From assembly GCF_019263585.2 (NCBI RefSeq), contig NZ_JADQDF010000001.1:1674001-1738000 (forward strand): DNA of 64,000 nucleotides, in the 5' to 3' direction. This document shows positions 45,381 to 56,506 of the stretch, one piece after another; position 1 is the first letter of the stretch; each line of letters opens with the position of its first letter. Origin of the DNA: Pseudonocardia oceani (GTDB lineage Bacteria; Actinomycetota; Actinomycetes; Mycobacteriales; Pseudonocardiaceae). The notes under the pieces are model-generated. The model saw only the letters and a program-made list of their open reading frames with translations, did not search any database and had not been told where the DNA came from. A program made the position numbers and the translations under genes.

Positions 45381-46871
45381 ATGACGACGCGCGGTACGCA
45401 AGGCCTGCCCGTGCCCGATCCGGTGGAGCACGCCCGCGCGCTGACCGGCATCTACGATTCGGCGATGTCCGGCGGCACGGGTGCGGAGGCGCCGCGGTCG
45501 CTGGTGTCCGCGAGCTGGCAGCGCAGCCTCGCCGCGCAGGTCGATCCCGAGCGGCAGACACCGCGCGCGGTGCTGGCCGAGGACGACCTGCCCGACCTGC
45601 GCGAGACCCACCCGCTCAACGAGGTCCTGCCGCTGCTGCGCAGCACGCTCGTGAGCATCGCCGACGAGGCCATGCACGTCATGCTCGTCACCGACGCCGA
45701 CGGCACGATCCTCTGGCGCGAGGGCGCGGCGCGGCTGCTGCACATCGCCGACGACACCGGCCTGTCCCCCGGGTTCCGGATGTCGGAGGACGCGATCGGC
45801 ACCAACGCGATGGGTACGACGCTGGCCATCGACGCCCCCGTGCAGATCCACTCGGCCGAGCACCTGGTGCGCGCGTTCCACGCCTGGACCTGCGCCGCCG
45901 CCCCCGTCCACGACCCCGACACCGGCGCGATCCTCGGCGCGATCGACATCAGCGGCCCGCTGCACACGGTGCACCCGGCGATGGTGCAGCTCGTCTCGGC
46001 CACCGCGCAGCTCGCGGAGAACCAGCTGCGCGTGCGCCTGGCCATCGCCGACGAGCGGCTGCGCGTGCGCAACATGCCGCACCTCACGAGCGTGCGCGGG
46101 CAGGCTGCGCTCGTCACCCCCACCGGCCGGATCATCGCCGGCGAGCCCTACGGCACCTGGCCCGAGCGCGTCGCACTGCCGCAGGGGTCGGGCCGCGTGC
46201 TGCTCGACGACGGCCGCGAGATGGAGGTCGAGCCGCTCGCCGAGGGCTACCTGCTGCGCACGCCGCGCGCCGCCGTCCGGGCCGTCCGGCGCAGTGCGCT
46301 GTCGCTGCGGTTCACCGGCGAGTCCGGCCCGCGGGTCGTGCTCAACGGCAAGTCGGTGCAGGTCACGCTGCGCCCGGCGGAGATCCTCACCGCGCTCGCG
46401 CTGCACCCCGGCGGCCTCACCGCCGAGCGCCTGGCGCTGCTGCTCTACGGCGACGACGGCAACCCCACCACCGTCCGCGGCGAGATCCTGCGCCTGCGCG
46501 GGCTGATCGGCGCCGACGTCCTGCGCACCCGGCCCTACCGCCTCGACGCCGTCGTCGACAGCGACTTCGAGGCCGTCCGCACCGCCCTGCGGGAGGGCCG
46601 CGCCGCCGACGCGCTGCAGGCGTGCGCCGGGCCGCTGCTGCCGCGCTCGGACGCCCCGGAGATCCGCGAGCTGCGCGACCAGATCGAGGCCGGGCTGCGC
46701 CGCGCCGTCCTCGACGCCGACGACCTCGGCCTCCTCGTCACGTTCGCCGCCCACCCGCTGGGCCGCGACGACCTGGAGGTGCACGACCTGCTGGTGGAGC
46801 TGCTGCCCGAGCAGGACCGCCGCCGCCCCGGCATCGTCACCCGCCGGGAGCGCCTGCTCGCCGACGGCTGA
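45381..46871 (+). CDS. GAF-domain regulator (AcoR-like N-terminus) with winged-helix C-terminus
   Basis: 496-residue regulator. The N-terminal part resembles the sensor of AcoR (R.SW.RS motif SLVSASWQRSL, about 40-50; GAF about 70-230 with SEDAIGTNAMGT) but there is no sigma-54 AAA domain. The C-terminal part (about 305-400) has a winged-helix-like segment LRPAEILTALALHPGGLTAERLALLLYGD, as in SARP/OmpR-type DNA-binding domains, then helices. Such proteins often regulate alcohol or aldehyde dehydrogenase genes, none of which lies here. ATG 45381; a frame upstream to 45309 has no ribosome site. Convergent with the MarR gene. Confidence 0.8.
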   Translation: MTTRGTQGLPVPDPVEHARALTGIYDSAMSGGTGAEAPRSLVSASWQRSLAAQVDPERQTPRAVLAEDDLPDLRETHPLNEVLPLLRSTLVSIADEAMHVMLVTDADGTILWREGAARLLHIADDTGLSPGFRMSEDAIGTNAMGTTLAIDAPVQIHSAEHLVRAFHAWTCAAAPVHDPDTGAILGAIDISGPLHTVHPAMVQLVSATAQLAENQLRVRLAIADERLRVRNMPHLTSVRGQAALVTPTGRIIAGEPYGTWPERVALPQGSGRVLLDDGREMEVEPLAEGYLLRTPRAAVRAVRRSALSLRFTGESGPRVVLNGKSVQVTLRPAEILTALALHPGGLTAERLALLLYGDDGNPTTVRGEILRLRGLIGADVLRTRPYRLDAVVDSDFEAVRTALREGRAADALQACAGPLLPRSDAPEIRELRDQIEAGLRRAVLDADDLGLLVTFAAHPLGRDDLEVHDLLVELLPEQDRRRPGIVTRRERLLADG

Positions 46872-46879
46872 GGGCTCGG

Positions 46880-47302
46880 CTACCCGTACGGGTCGGTGAT
46901 CTCGCTCAGCCGCTCCAGCGCCGCCCGCAGCTCGCGCATGGCCCGCGGGCCGAGGTGCGCCGCCCACTCGGCCTCCACCTCGGCCACGGCGGCCGCGGCC
47001 ACCGGCAGCACGCGCTCCCCGCGGGCCGCGATCCGCACGAGCCGCGCGCGGCCGTCCGCGGGGTCGGGCACGCGCTCGACGTAGCCGGCCCCCTGCAGCT
47101 GGTCGACGAGGAACCCGGCCGACTGCTTGGTGATCTGCGCCTGCTCGGCGAGGTCGGTGAGCCGGCTCCCGCCGGGGGCGATGCGCTGGAAGACCCGGGC
47201 CTGGGCGAGCGTCACGTCGTCGAAGCCCGCCGCGACGACGGCGGCCATGACGCGCTGCTCCATCGCGCGGTAGGGCAGGAACAGCAGCAGCCCGGTGTTC
47301 AC
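46880..47302 (-). CDS. MarR family regulator
   Basis: 140-residue MarR-type winged-helix regulator: recognition helix region TKQSAGFLVDQLQGAGYVERV and wing DPADGRARLVRIA (DxRxxxxxLT-like). It is likely a repressor released by a phenolic ligand or oxidant; no cysteine sensor is obvious. GTG 47302 is 71 bp from the divergent MPI-type gene, with a clear inverted-repeat operator between them. Convergent with the GAF regulator gene. Confidence 0.88.
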   Translation of the reverse strand: MNTGLLLFLPYRAMEQRVMAAVVAAGFDDVTLAQARVFQRIAPGGSRLTDLAEQAQITKQSAGFLVDQLQGAGYVERVPDPADGRARLVRIAARGERVLPVAAAAVAEVEAEWAAHLGPRAMRELRAALERLSEITDPYG

Positions 47303-47312
47303 GCGTCCCCTC

Positions 47313-47358
47313 TCGACACTGGTCAGAGAGTCTGACTATAGTGGTCAGCCTCTCTGAC
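47313..47358. promoter_or_regulatory. MarR operator and promoter
   Basis: GTCAGAGAG (47322-47330) and CTCTCTGAC (47350-47358) form a perfect 9-bp inverted repeat. Within it GTCAGA-GAG-TCTGAC (47322-47336) is itself a palindrome. The spacer holds TATAGT (47337-47342), a strong -10, with TCGACA (47313-47318) as -35, 18 nt apart. A MarR dimer here would cover the promoter of the divergent gene at 47374. Confidence 0.75.
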
Positions 47359-47373
47359 GAAAGGATAGGTGAC

Positions 47374-49822
<2,449 letters not shown>

Positions 49823-49852
49823 GGAGGTTCTCCCAGGGTCGCTGTTCCGGCG

Positions 49853-50119
49853 TCAGCCGTAGACGAGGCGGCGCAGCTGCCGGGCCGACAGCGCCGGCGG
49901 GGACACCCGCCGCGTCGCCAGCTCCGGGCCGAGCGCCGCGAAGATCCGGTCGTTGTGCCAGCCACGGTTCCTGAGCTCGGCGTGGCGGCGGCGGACGTAG
50001 TCCTGCACCGGCTCCGCGAAGTAGCTCAGCACCTCGGCCACCACCCGCTCGGCCTCGCTCGCGCTCAGCGGGGAGCTGCGCACGAGGTGGTCGACGAGGT
50101 CGTCGTACGGACCGGGCAC
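49853..50119 (-). CDS. Small hypothetical protein upstream of glmS
   Basis: 88-residue soluble, predicted helical protein (SASEAERVVAEVLSYFAEPV, DYVRRRHAELRNRGWHNDRIF, ARQLRRLVYG). I recognise no characterised family. GTG 50119 directly follows an inverted repeat CCGGCAG-ATG-CTGCCGG (50120-50136) that may be a leader hairpin. It lies 30 nt before glmS on the same strand. Confidence 0.6.
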   Translation of the reverse strand: MPGPYDDLVDHLVRSSPLSASEAERVVAEVLSYFAEPVQDYVRRRHAELRNRGWHNDRIFAALGPELATRRVSPPALSARQLRRLVYG

Positions 50120-50389
50120 CCGGCAGATGCTGCCGGATCACCAGGAGAACGCCAAATCCCTGCCCGGAATCGGGCAGGAGTGGCGGGGAGCCGCGCTGAA
50201 CGGCACGTCCCTCGTCTCCAAGCCCGCGAGTCGGGGTGTCGTGGCGAGCGTGTCGGGGTGGTGGTGCGAGCTGCACGCCTGGTGGCGGCTCGCGCGGCGC
50301 GACGTGCGCAGGCGGCCAGGAGGTACGTAGGCGCGGGTTCGGGCCCACACGCGGCCGCACCTGGGGCCCACGGCCCTGGTGGTCGTTGT

Positions 50390-50453
50390 CAGTCGTCGCG
50401 AGTGCGCCCTGACCGCCCTCCCGACGACCACCACGTCGCACTTCTGGCGATCA
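50390..50453. repeat. 64-bp intergenic repeat element, copy A
   Basis: Aligns without gaps to 50623-50686 (45 of 64 positions identical by hand count). Both have the core AGTGCGCC, GCCCTCCC and CACGTC, and end in GATCA; each is also partly self-complementary (TCGTC-like left end, CGATCA right end). It lies in the non-coding stretch 50137-50907. Confidence 0.65.
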
Positions 50454-50592
50454 CCACCAGATCGGTCCCGTGCACCCGGTGCAGCATCTCGAACTGCGCA
50501 TCCGTTGACCTCCCGCGCGCAGCGGCGTGCGCAGACCGCCAGGAGGGTGCGCGGTTGCCGGTCGGCGACGCGATCCCGGCCGTCGCAGCCGC

Positions 50593-50608
50593 GCGTTCCG
50601 CGGAACGC
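50593..50608. repeat. 16-bp perfect palindrome
   Basis: GCGTTCCG joined to CGGAACGC with no spacer. It lies between the two 64-bp repeats; no adjacent gene start, so it may belong to the repeat region rather than to a promoter. Confidence 0.45.
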
Positions 50609-50622
50609 AGTTCGCGCCGCCG

Positions 50623-50686
50623 TGATCATCGGAAGTGCGCCTTCGCTGCCCTCCCCGCGACCGTCACGTCACGCTCCCGACGATCA
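50623..50686. repeat. 64-bp intergenic repeat element, copy B
   Basis: Second copy of the element at 50390-50453, with better inverted ends: TGATCATCGG at the left and CCGACGATCA at the right (8 of 10 paired). Confidence 0.65.
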
Positions 50687-50769
50687 GGGACCCGCGAACG
50701 GCCCCGGGCCCTCCCGCAACACGAGCCCGACACGGTCGCCGCGAGAGATCCCGACTGACGGGGCGGAAC

Positions 50770-50900
50770 GGCGCACTCGCCGGGGTCGCGCGGCGAACTC
50801 GCGCGGGTTGAGCGGCGAACTCGCCGGGCGGGAGGGCGAACTCGCCGGGCGGGGTGCGCAAACTCGCGGGGCTCGGGAGGCAAACTCGCGGGAGGGGTGG
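50770..50900. repeat. Tandem 22-bp array, six degenerate units (GCGAACTCGC core)
   Basis: Cores at about 50770, 50792, 50814, 50835, 50858 and 50880, with period 21-23 bp and consensus GGCGAACTCGC followed by a G-rich spacer. The reverse complement GCGAGTTCGCC is the word repeated in frame in the coding region 37735-37790. It ends just before the ABC exporter stop codon. The rest of the roughly 770-bp stretch 50137-50907 has no convincing gene. Confidence 0.75.
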
Positions 50901-50907
50901 GGCGGGG

Positions 50908-53900
50908 TCAGGCGGCGGGCTCCAGTTCCCCCGCCCTCCACAGGCGGGCGTAGGGGCCGCCGGCCGACACCAGCACCTCGTGCGGGCCCTCCTCCACGAT
51001 CCGGCCCCCCTCCAGCACCACGATCCGGTCGGAGCGGGCGGCGGTGGCGAGGCGGTGGGCGACCACGAAGGCGGTGCGGCGGGAGACCACGCGGTCGCCC
51101 GCGGCCAGGACCGCGGCTTCCGTGGCGGGGTCGAGCGCGGCGGTGGCCTCGTCGAACAGCAGGATGTCGGGGTCGACCAGCTCGGCCCGGGCCAGCGCGA
51201 TGAGCTGGCGCTGCCCCGCCGACAGGCCCTGCCCGCGCTCGCCGACCGGGTGCCGGAAGCCGCCGGTCAGGGTGCGGACGAGGTCGAGCGCGCCGACCGC
51301 GCGGGCCGCCGCCTCGATCTCCGCCGGCGTCGCCGAAGGCCGGCCGTAGGCGATGTTGGCGGCCACGTCCCCGGTGAACAGGTGCGGCTCCTGCGGGACG
51401 ATCCCCAGCCGGTGCCGGTAGTCGGCGAGGGCGAAGCGGCGCACGTCGGTGCCGTCGACCAGCACCGCGCCGGACCCGGCCTCGTAGAACCGCGCCAGCA
51501 GCTTGACCAGCGTCGACTTGCCCGCTCCCGTCGCCCCCACCAGCGCCACGGTCTCGCCGGGGGCGACGCGCAGCGACACGTGGTCGAGCGCGGGGCCCGG
51601 CGCCCCGGGGTAGGCGAAGCAGAGGTCGCGGAGCTCGACGCCGCCCCGCAGCCGCGCCGGCACCGGGGCCGGGTCGACGGCCGGGGCCTCGGAGGTCGGC
51701 GTGCGCAGCAGGTCGGAGATGCGGGTGAGGCCGACGCGCGCCTGCTGGTAGGCGTCGAACACCTGGGAGAGCTGCTGCACCGGGGAGAAGAACAGGCCGA
51801 GGTAGAGCAGGAACGCGGTGAGCACGCCGGGGGTGAGGTCGCCGGCCGCCACCCGGGCGGCGCCGACGCCGAGCACCGCCACCTGCGAGACGTCCGAGAG
51901 CAGCGCGACGAACGGGAAGTACGTGGCGATGTAGCGCTGGGCGCGCATGCGGCTGCGGCGGTAGGCGTCGCTGCGGTCGGAGAAGGCGGCGGCGCTGCGC
52001 TCCTCGCGGACGTAGGCCTGCGCGATCCGGACGCCGGAGACGTTCTCCTGCATGTCGGCGTTGACCGCGCCGACCTTCTCCCGCGCCTCCGCGTACGCCC
52101 GCGACGACAGCCGCCGGAACACCACGGTGGCCACGACCAGCACCGGCAGCACCGCGAGCGCGACGAGCGCCAGCGCGGTGTCGGTGACCAGCAGCGCCAC
52201 CGCCACCCCGACGACGGTGAGCAGGCTGACGACGGCCTGCGCGAGCCCGGTCTGCAGGAACGTCGAGAGCGCGTCGACGTCGGTCGTCATCCGCGTCATG
52301 ATCCGGCCGGACAGCTCGCGCTCGTAGTAGTCGAGCCCGAGCCGCTGCAGGTGCGCGTAGCTCCGCACGCGCAGCAGGTAGAGCAGGCTCTCCCCCGCCC
52401 GGGCGGTGACGACGGTCTGCGCGGCGACGACGAACCACCCCAGCGCGACGACGCCCAGCCCGAGCAGCGTGGCCGTGAGCAGCGTGCTGCGCGAGCCCGC
52501 GGTGATGCCGCCGTCGACGGCGAGCCGGGCGACGGTCGGGAACGCGAGCGTGGTGAGCGCGTCGAGCGACACCAGCACGATCGTCAGCGCGAGCAGCCAC
52601 CGCACCGGCCGCAGCAGCTTCACGAGCCGGAAGCCGGGATCGGGGGCGGTGGGCTCCTCGTCGCCCAGGCGCGGGGTCTCGCGGGCGGGCGGGAGCGCGT
52701 CGACGGCCGCGGCGAGCGCGGGCGTCACGGGCATCGCCCCGGCCATCGCCGACGGCCCCCCGACGCCCGACGGCCGCCCCGTGCCGGTGCCGGCCGACGC
52801 CGCGGCCGCGCGCAGCGCCCCGTCGGACGCCGTGACGGCGGCGGGCTCGGGCCACAGCTCCGGCGTCACGCCGCCGGGCCCGGCCGAGGTGGCGGTGGGC
52901 GCGTGCGCGTCCTCCACGGCCAGCAGCTCGCGGAACAGCGGGCAGCGGGCCGTCAGCTCGGCCTCGGTGCCGATGTCGACGACCTTCCCGGCGTCGAGCA
53001 CGGCCACGCGGTCGGCCAGCGCGAGCGTGGAGCGGCGGTGCGCGACGAGCAGCGTCGTGCGCCCGGCGGTGAGCGTGCGCAGGGTGTCGTGGATGGCGGC
53101 CTCGGTGGCGCTGTCGACGGCCGAGGTGGCGTCGTCGAGCACCAGCACGCGGGGGTCGGTGAGGACGGCGCGGGCCAGGGCGATGCGCTGGCGCTGCCCG
53201 CCCGAGAGCGTCAGGCCGCGCTCGCCGACCATGGTGTCGTAGCCGTCGGGGAGGCGGTCGACGAACTCGTCGACCTGGGCGGCGCGGGCGGCGGCGCGCA
53301 CCTCGGCGTCGGAGGCGTCCGGGCTGCCGTAGGCGATGTTGGCGCGGACGGTGTCGGAGAACAGGAACGCCTCCTCGAACACCACCCCGAGCTCACGGCG
53401 CAGGTCGTTCAGGCGCAGGTCGGGCAGCGGCACGCCGCCCAGGCGCAGCGACCCCTCCTGCGGGTCGTAGAACCGCGGCAGCAGCAGCGCGACCGTCGAC
53501 TTGCCGGAGCCGGCCGTTCCGACCAGCGCGAGCGTCTCCCCCGGCGCGACCGTCAGCGACACCCCGTCGAGCACGGGCTCCTTGCGCGAGTAGCCGAACC
53601 GGACGCCGTCGAGCTCCACCGACAGCGGCCCGTCGGGCAGGTGCGCGGGGACGGGCGGGTCGACGACGTCGGGCTGGGAGTCGACGAGGTCGTACACCCG
53701 CTCCACGCCCGCCCGCGCGAGCTGCGCCGACACGACCAGCGAGCCGAGCAGCCGCGCGGGGCCGACGAGCCCGGCGACGTAGGTCGTGAACGCCAGGAAG
53801 GTCCCGAGCGTGATCGACCCGGTGAGCGCGAGGTACCCGCCGAGGCCGATGACGCCGACCTGGCCGAGCGTGGGCAGCGCGAGCAGCGTCGGGTTGAGCC

Positions 53901-54696
53901 GCGCGGTGAGGCGGGCGGCGCGCATCCGCTCGGCGTAGAGCGTGCGGGCGCGGCCCTCCAGCGCCCCGACCTCGCGCGCCTCCTGCCCGAACCCCTTGAC
54001 GACCCGGACGCCGGTGACGGTCTCCTCCACCTGCTGCGCGACGTCGGCCGCGCGCTGCTGCGCCGACCACGTCGCCGGGAACAGCGACGCCCTGGACTTG
54101 GCGGTGACGAACCCGGCGAGCGGCAGCAGCACGAGCGCGACGAGCGTGAGCAGCGGCGAGAGCCACAGCATCGCCGCCACCGAGGCGACGACGAGCACGA
54201 CCGAGCCCAGGGCGAGCGGCACCATCGACAGCAGCGACTGCACGAGCTGCAGGTCGGTGATCGAGCGCGACACGACCTGCCCGGTGCGCAGGGCGTCCTG
54301 GCGGTGGCCGTCGAGGCGCTGGACCGCGGCGAAGACCTGGCGGCGCAGGTCGTGCTGGACGTCGAGCGCGAGGCGACCGGCCAGGAAGCGCCGCAGGAAC
54401 GACGCCCCGAAGCGGACGAGCGCGAGCGCGCCGATCGCCGCGACGACCGTGCCGAGGACGGCGGTGGACCCGGCCACGGCGTCGTCGACGGCCACCCGCG
54501 TCAGCAGCGGGCCGACGGCCTCCAGGCTGACGCCGAGCGCGGACGCCACGAGCGCGCCGATCGCGACGCCGCGGTGGTGCAGGCACGCACCGACGAGGCG
54601 GCGGATCCACCCGGGTGCTGGGGAGCCGGGCGCTGCGGAGCCGAGTGGTGGGGAGTCGGGCACGTCAGGCACCAGCGCCGGGGCGGGCGGTGGCAT
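50908..54696 (-). CDS. Fused heterodimer-type ABC exporter (TMD-NBD-TMD-NBD)
   Basis: About 1262-residue full-length multidrug/lipid ABC exporter, two halves in one chain, like mycobacterial Rv0194. NBD1: Walker A GTAGSGKST, LSGGQ, Walker B LVLDDATSAVD, with Asp instead of the catalytic Glu. NBD2: Walker A GATGAGKST, signature LSAGQ, Walker B LLFDEATAALD with normal Glu. The Asp in NBD1 and the altered signature in NBD2 belong to the same composite site, so one ATP site is degenerate as in heterodimeric exporters. Start ATG 54696 is uncertain. It follows the ABC-2 permease by 19 nt. Confidence 0.9.
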   Translation of the reverse strand: MPPPAPALVPDVPDSPPLGSAAPGSPAPGWIRRLVGACLHHRGVAIGALVASALGVSLEAVGPLLTRVAVDDAVAGSTAVLGTVVAAIGALALVRFGASFLRRFLAGRLALDVQHDLRRQVFAAVQRLDGHRQDALRTGQVVSRSITDLQLVQSLLSMVPLALGSVVLVVASVAAMLWLSPLLTLVALVLLPLAGFVTAKSRASLFPATWSAQQRAADVAQQVEETVTGVRVVKGFGQEAREVGALEGRARTLYAERMRAARLTARLNPTLLALPTLGQVGVIGLGGYLALTGSITLGTFLAFTTYVAGLVGPARLLGSLVVSAQLARAGVERVYDLVDSQPDVVDPPVPAHLPDGPLSVELDGVRFGYSRKEPVLDGVSLTVAPGETLALVGTAGSGKSTVALLLPRFYDPQEGSLRLGGVPLPDLRLNDLRRELGVVFEEAFLFSDTVRANIAYGSPDASDAEVRAAARAAQVDEFVDRLPDGYDTMVGERGLTLSGGQRQRIALARAVLTDPRVLVLDDATSAVDSATEAAIHDTLRTLTAGRTTLLVAHRRSTLALADRVAVLDAGKVVDIGTEAELTARCPLFRELLAVEDAHAPTATSAGPGGVTPELWPEPAAVTASDGALRAAAASAGTGTGRPSGVGGPSAMAGAMPVTPALAAAVDALPPARETPRLGDEEPTAPDPGFRLVKLLRPVRWLLALTIVLVSLDALTTLAFPTVARLAVDGGITAGSRSTLLTATLLGLGVVALGWFVVAAQTVVTARAGESLLYLLRVRSYAHLQRLGLDYYERELSGRIMTRMTTDVDALSTFLQTGLAQAVVSLLTVVGVAVALLVTDTALALVALAVLPVLVVATVVFRRLSSRAYAEAREKVGAVNADMQENVSGVRIAQAYVREERSAAAFSDRSDAYRRSRMRAQRYIATYFPFVALLSDVSQVAVLGVGAARVAAGDLTPGVLTAFLLYLGLFFSPVQQLSQVFDAYQQARVGLTRISDLLRTPTSEAPAVDPAPVPARLRGGVELRDLCFAYPGAPGPALDHVSLRVAPGETVALVGATGAGKSTLVKLLARFYEAGSGAVLVDGTDVRRFALADYRHRLGIVPQEPHLFTGDVAANIAYGRPSATPAEIEAAARAVGALDLVRTLTGGFRHPVGERGQGLSAGQRQLIALARAELVDPDILLFDEATAALDPATEAAVLAAGDRVVSRRTAFVVAHRLATAARSDRIVVLEGGRIVEEGPHEVLVSAGGPYARLWRAGELEPAA

Positions 54697-54715
54697 TCCG
54701 GGCGCACCCACTTGC

Positions 54716-55546
54716 TCACGTGACGTCCCGCCGTCCCCCGACCCACCCGGCCAGCGCGGCGCCCGCGGCCGTCCACCCACCCAGCACCAGCAGCGCACCC
54801 CACCACGGCGGCGGCGCGGCCACCCCCGCGGCCAGCCCCAGCAGGTCCGACGCGCTCGCCGGCCCGCCCAGCACCCGCGCCGGCACGTCGTAGACCGCCA
54901 CCTCGCCCGCGTTCACCGGCAGCCACGCGCTGAGCGCCGCCACCGACGGCGAGTCGTTCGCGGTGAGCAGCAGCGACAGCAGCGGCTCGCCGAGCAGCAC
55001 GTAGACCAGCAGCAGCACGAGCACGGTGACCTGGTTGCTCAGCACCGTGCCCAGCGCGACGCCGAACGCGCCCCACAGCGCGCACACGGCCGTGCCGATC
55101 CCGACGACGGCGAGCAGCGCGCCCGGCTCGGGGAACTGCGCGCTCTCCTGCCCCGCCAGCCCGCCCGCGACCCCGACCACCGACGTCACCAGTGCGTAGA
55201 CGGCGCCGACCGCGGCCGCCACCAGCGCCTTCGCCGCGAGGACGGCCCCGCGGCCGGGGGTGGTGAGGTAGGTCGTGGTGATCGTGCGGTGCCGGAACTC
55301 CCCCGCCGCCGACACCGCGCCGTGCACGCCGGCGAACGTCGCCGTCAGCGCGAGGGAGTAGGCCAGCGAGGCCAGCAGCAGCGGCAGGGCGTCCTCGGCG
55401 TCGGAGCCCCCGCCGAGCGCGAGCGTGAACACGCCGCCGAACAGGTTGACCAGCAGCGTCAGCAGGGCGACGGGGACGAGCAGCCCCCACCACAGCTTCG
55501 TCGACAGCGTCTTGCGCAGCTCGCTGCGCAGCAGGGCGGCGATCAC
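54716..55546 (-). CDS. ABC-2 type permease
   Basis: 276-residue membrane protein, six helices (about 18-40, 55-80, 105-130, 140-165, 170-190, 245-270), with the LRSELRKTLSTKLWW amphipathic start and EFRHRTITTTYLTTP loop found in ABC-2 permeases that pair with bacitracin/nisin-type ATPases. GTG 55546 overlaps the ATPase stop (GTGA). Together with the ATPase it exports or protects against a lipophilic compound or peptide. Confidence 0.87.
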   Translation of the reverse strand: MIAALLRSELRKTLSTKLWWGLLVPVALLTLLVNLFGGVFTLALGGGSDAEDALPLLLASLAYSLALTATFAGVHGAVSAAGEFRHRTITTTYLTTPGRGAVLAAKALVAAAVGAVYALVTSVVGVAGGLAGQESAQFPEPGALLAVVGIGTAVCALWGAFGVALGTVLSNQVTVLVLLLVYVLLGEPLLSLLLTANDSPSVAALSAWLPVNAGEVAVYDVPARVLGGPASASDLLGLAAGVAAPPPWWGALLVLGGWTAAGAALAGWVGGRRDVT

Positions 55547-56457
55547 CGGGCACCCGCCGTGAGGCCGAAGTAGAGCTGTTCGAGGTCGACGCGCTCGGCC
55601 TCCAGGCCGTGCACGGCGACACCTGCGGCCAGCGCGACGTCACCGACGCGGGCCGGATCGGCACCGGTGACGGCCAGGCGCCCGTCGCGCCGCGCCTCGA
55701 CCTCGGGTATCCCGGCCTTCGCCAGAGCCTCGGCGAGGCGGGCCGGGTCGGGCGTGGCGACGAGCACCCGCGGCCGCCCGCGCAGGCGCGCCAGCGGGCC
55801 CTGGTGCACGCAGTGCCCGCGGTTGACGACGACGACGTGGTCGACGGTCTGCTCGACCTCCGCGAGCGCATGGCTCGACACCAGCACCGTGCGCCCCTGC
55901 GCGGCGAACCCGCGCACGAACGTCCGCAGCCACGCGATGCCCTCCGGGTCGAGCCCGTTGGCCGGCTCGTCGAGCACGAGGACCTGCGGGTCGCCCAGCA
56001 GCGCGGTGGCCAGCGCCAGGCGCTGCTTCATGCCCAGGGAGAACCCGCCGACCGGCCGGTTCGCCGCGGTGTCGAGGCCGACCGCGCGCAGCACGTGCCC
56101 GACCGCGACGTCGGGCACGCGGATCGCCGCCGCGCACACCGCGAGGTGCGCCCCAGCGGTGCGCGCCGGGTGGAAGCCCTGTGCCTCGAGCACGGCGCCG
56201 ACGACCCGCGCCGGGTGCGGCAGCTCCCCGAAGCGCAGGCCGTTGATCCGCGCCTCGCCCGACGTCGGCGCGACGAGCCCGAGCAGCATCCGCAGCGTCG
56301 TCGTCTTCCCGGACCCGTTCGGGCCCAGGAAGCCGGTGACGGTGCCGCGCTCGACGGCGAAGCTGAGGTCCTCCACCGCACTCACCGGCCCGAACCGCTT
56401 GGTGAGCCGCTGTACGGTGATCCGTCCGCTGCCGTCGTCGCCCCGCGCTGCCGTCAC
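55543..56457 (-). CDS. ABC transporter ATP-binding protein (ABC-2/drug type)
   Basis: 304-residue ATPase: Walker A GPNGSGKTT (about 44-52), Q-loop, signature FSLGMKQRLALA, Walker B VLVLDEPANGLDP and H-loop SSHALAEVE, all intact. A C-terminal DRA-like domain follows. It pairs with the overlapping permease. GTG 56457 starts 49 bp after the esterase gene on the same strand, so HSL esterase, ABC-2 pair and exporter may be one transcript. Confidence 0.9.
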   Translation of the reverse strand: MTAARGDDGSGRITVQRLTKRFGPVSAVEDLSFAVERGTVTGFLGPNGSGKTTTLRMLLGLVAPTSGEARINGLRFGELPHPARVVGAVLEAQGFHPARTAGAHLAVCAAAIRVPDVAVGHVLRAVGLDTAANRPVGGFSLGMKQRLALATALLGDPQVLVLDEPANGLDPEGIAWLRTFVRGFAAQGRTVLVSSHALAEVEQTVDHVVVVNRGHCVHQGPLARLRGRPRVLVATPDPARLAEALAKAGIPEVEARRDGRLAVTGADPARVGDVALAAGVAVHGLEAERVDLEQLYFGLTAGAR

Positions 56458-56506
56458 CGGCCCGATCCTGCCGCACCGGGCCCGGGCGGGGTCCCGGACG
56501 CCCGGG

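Noticed and set aside
50379..51203. Possible 274-residue gene in the repeat-rich gap
   Set aside because: The sequence consists of the intergenic repeats and antisense of the ABC exporter; no ribosome site and low-complexity product.
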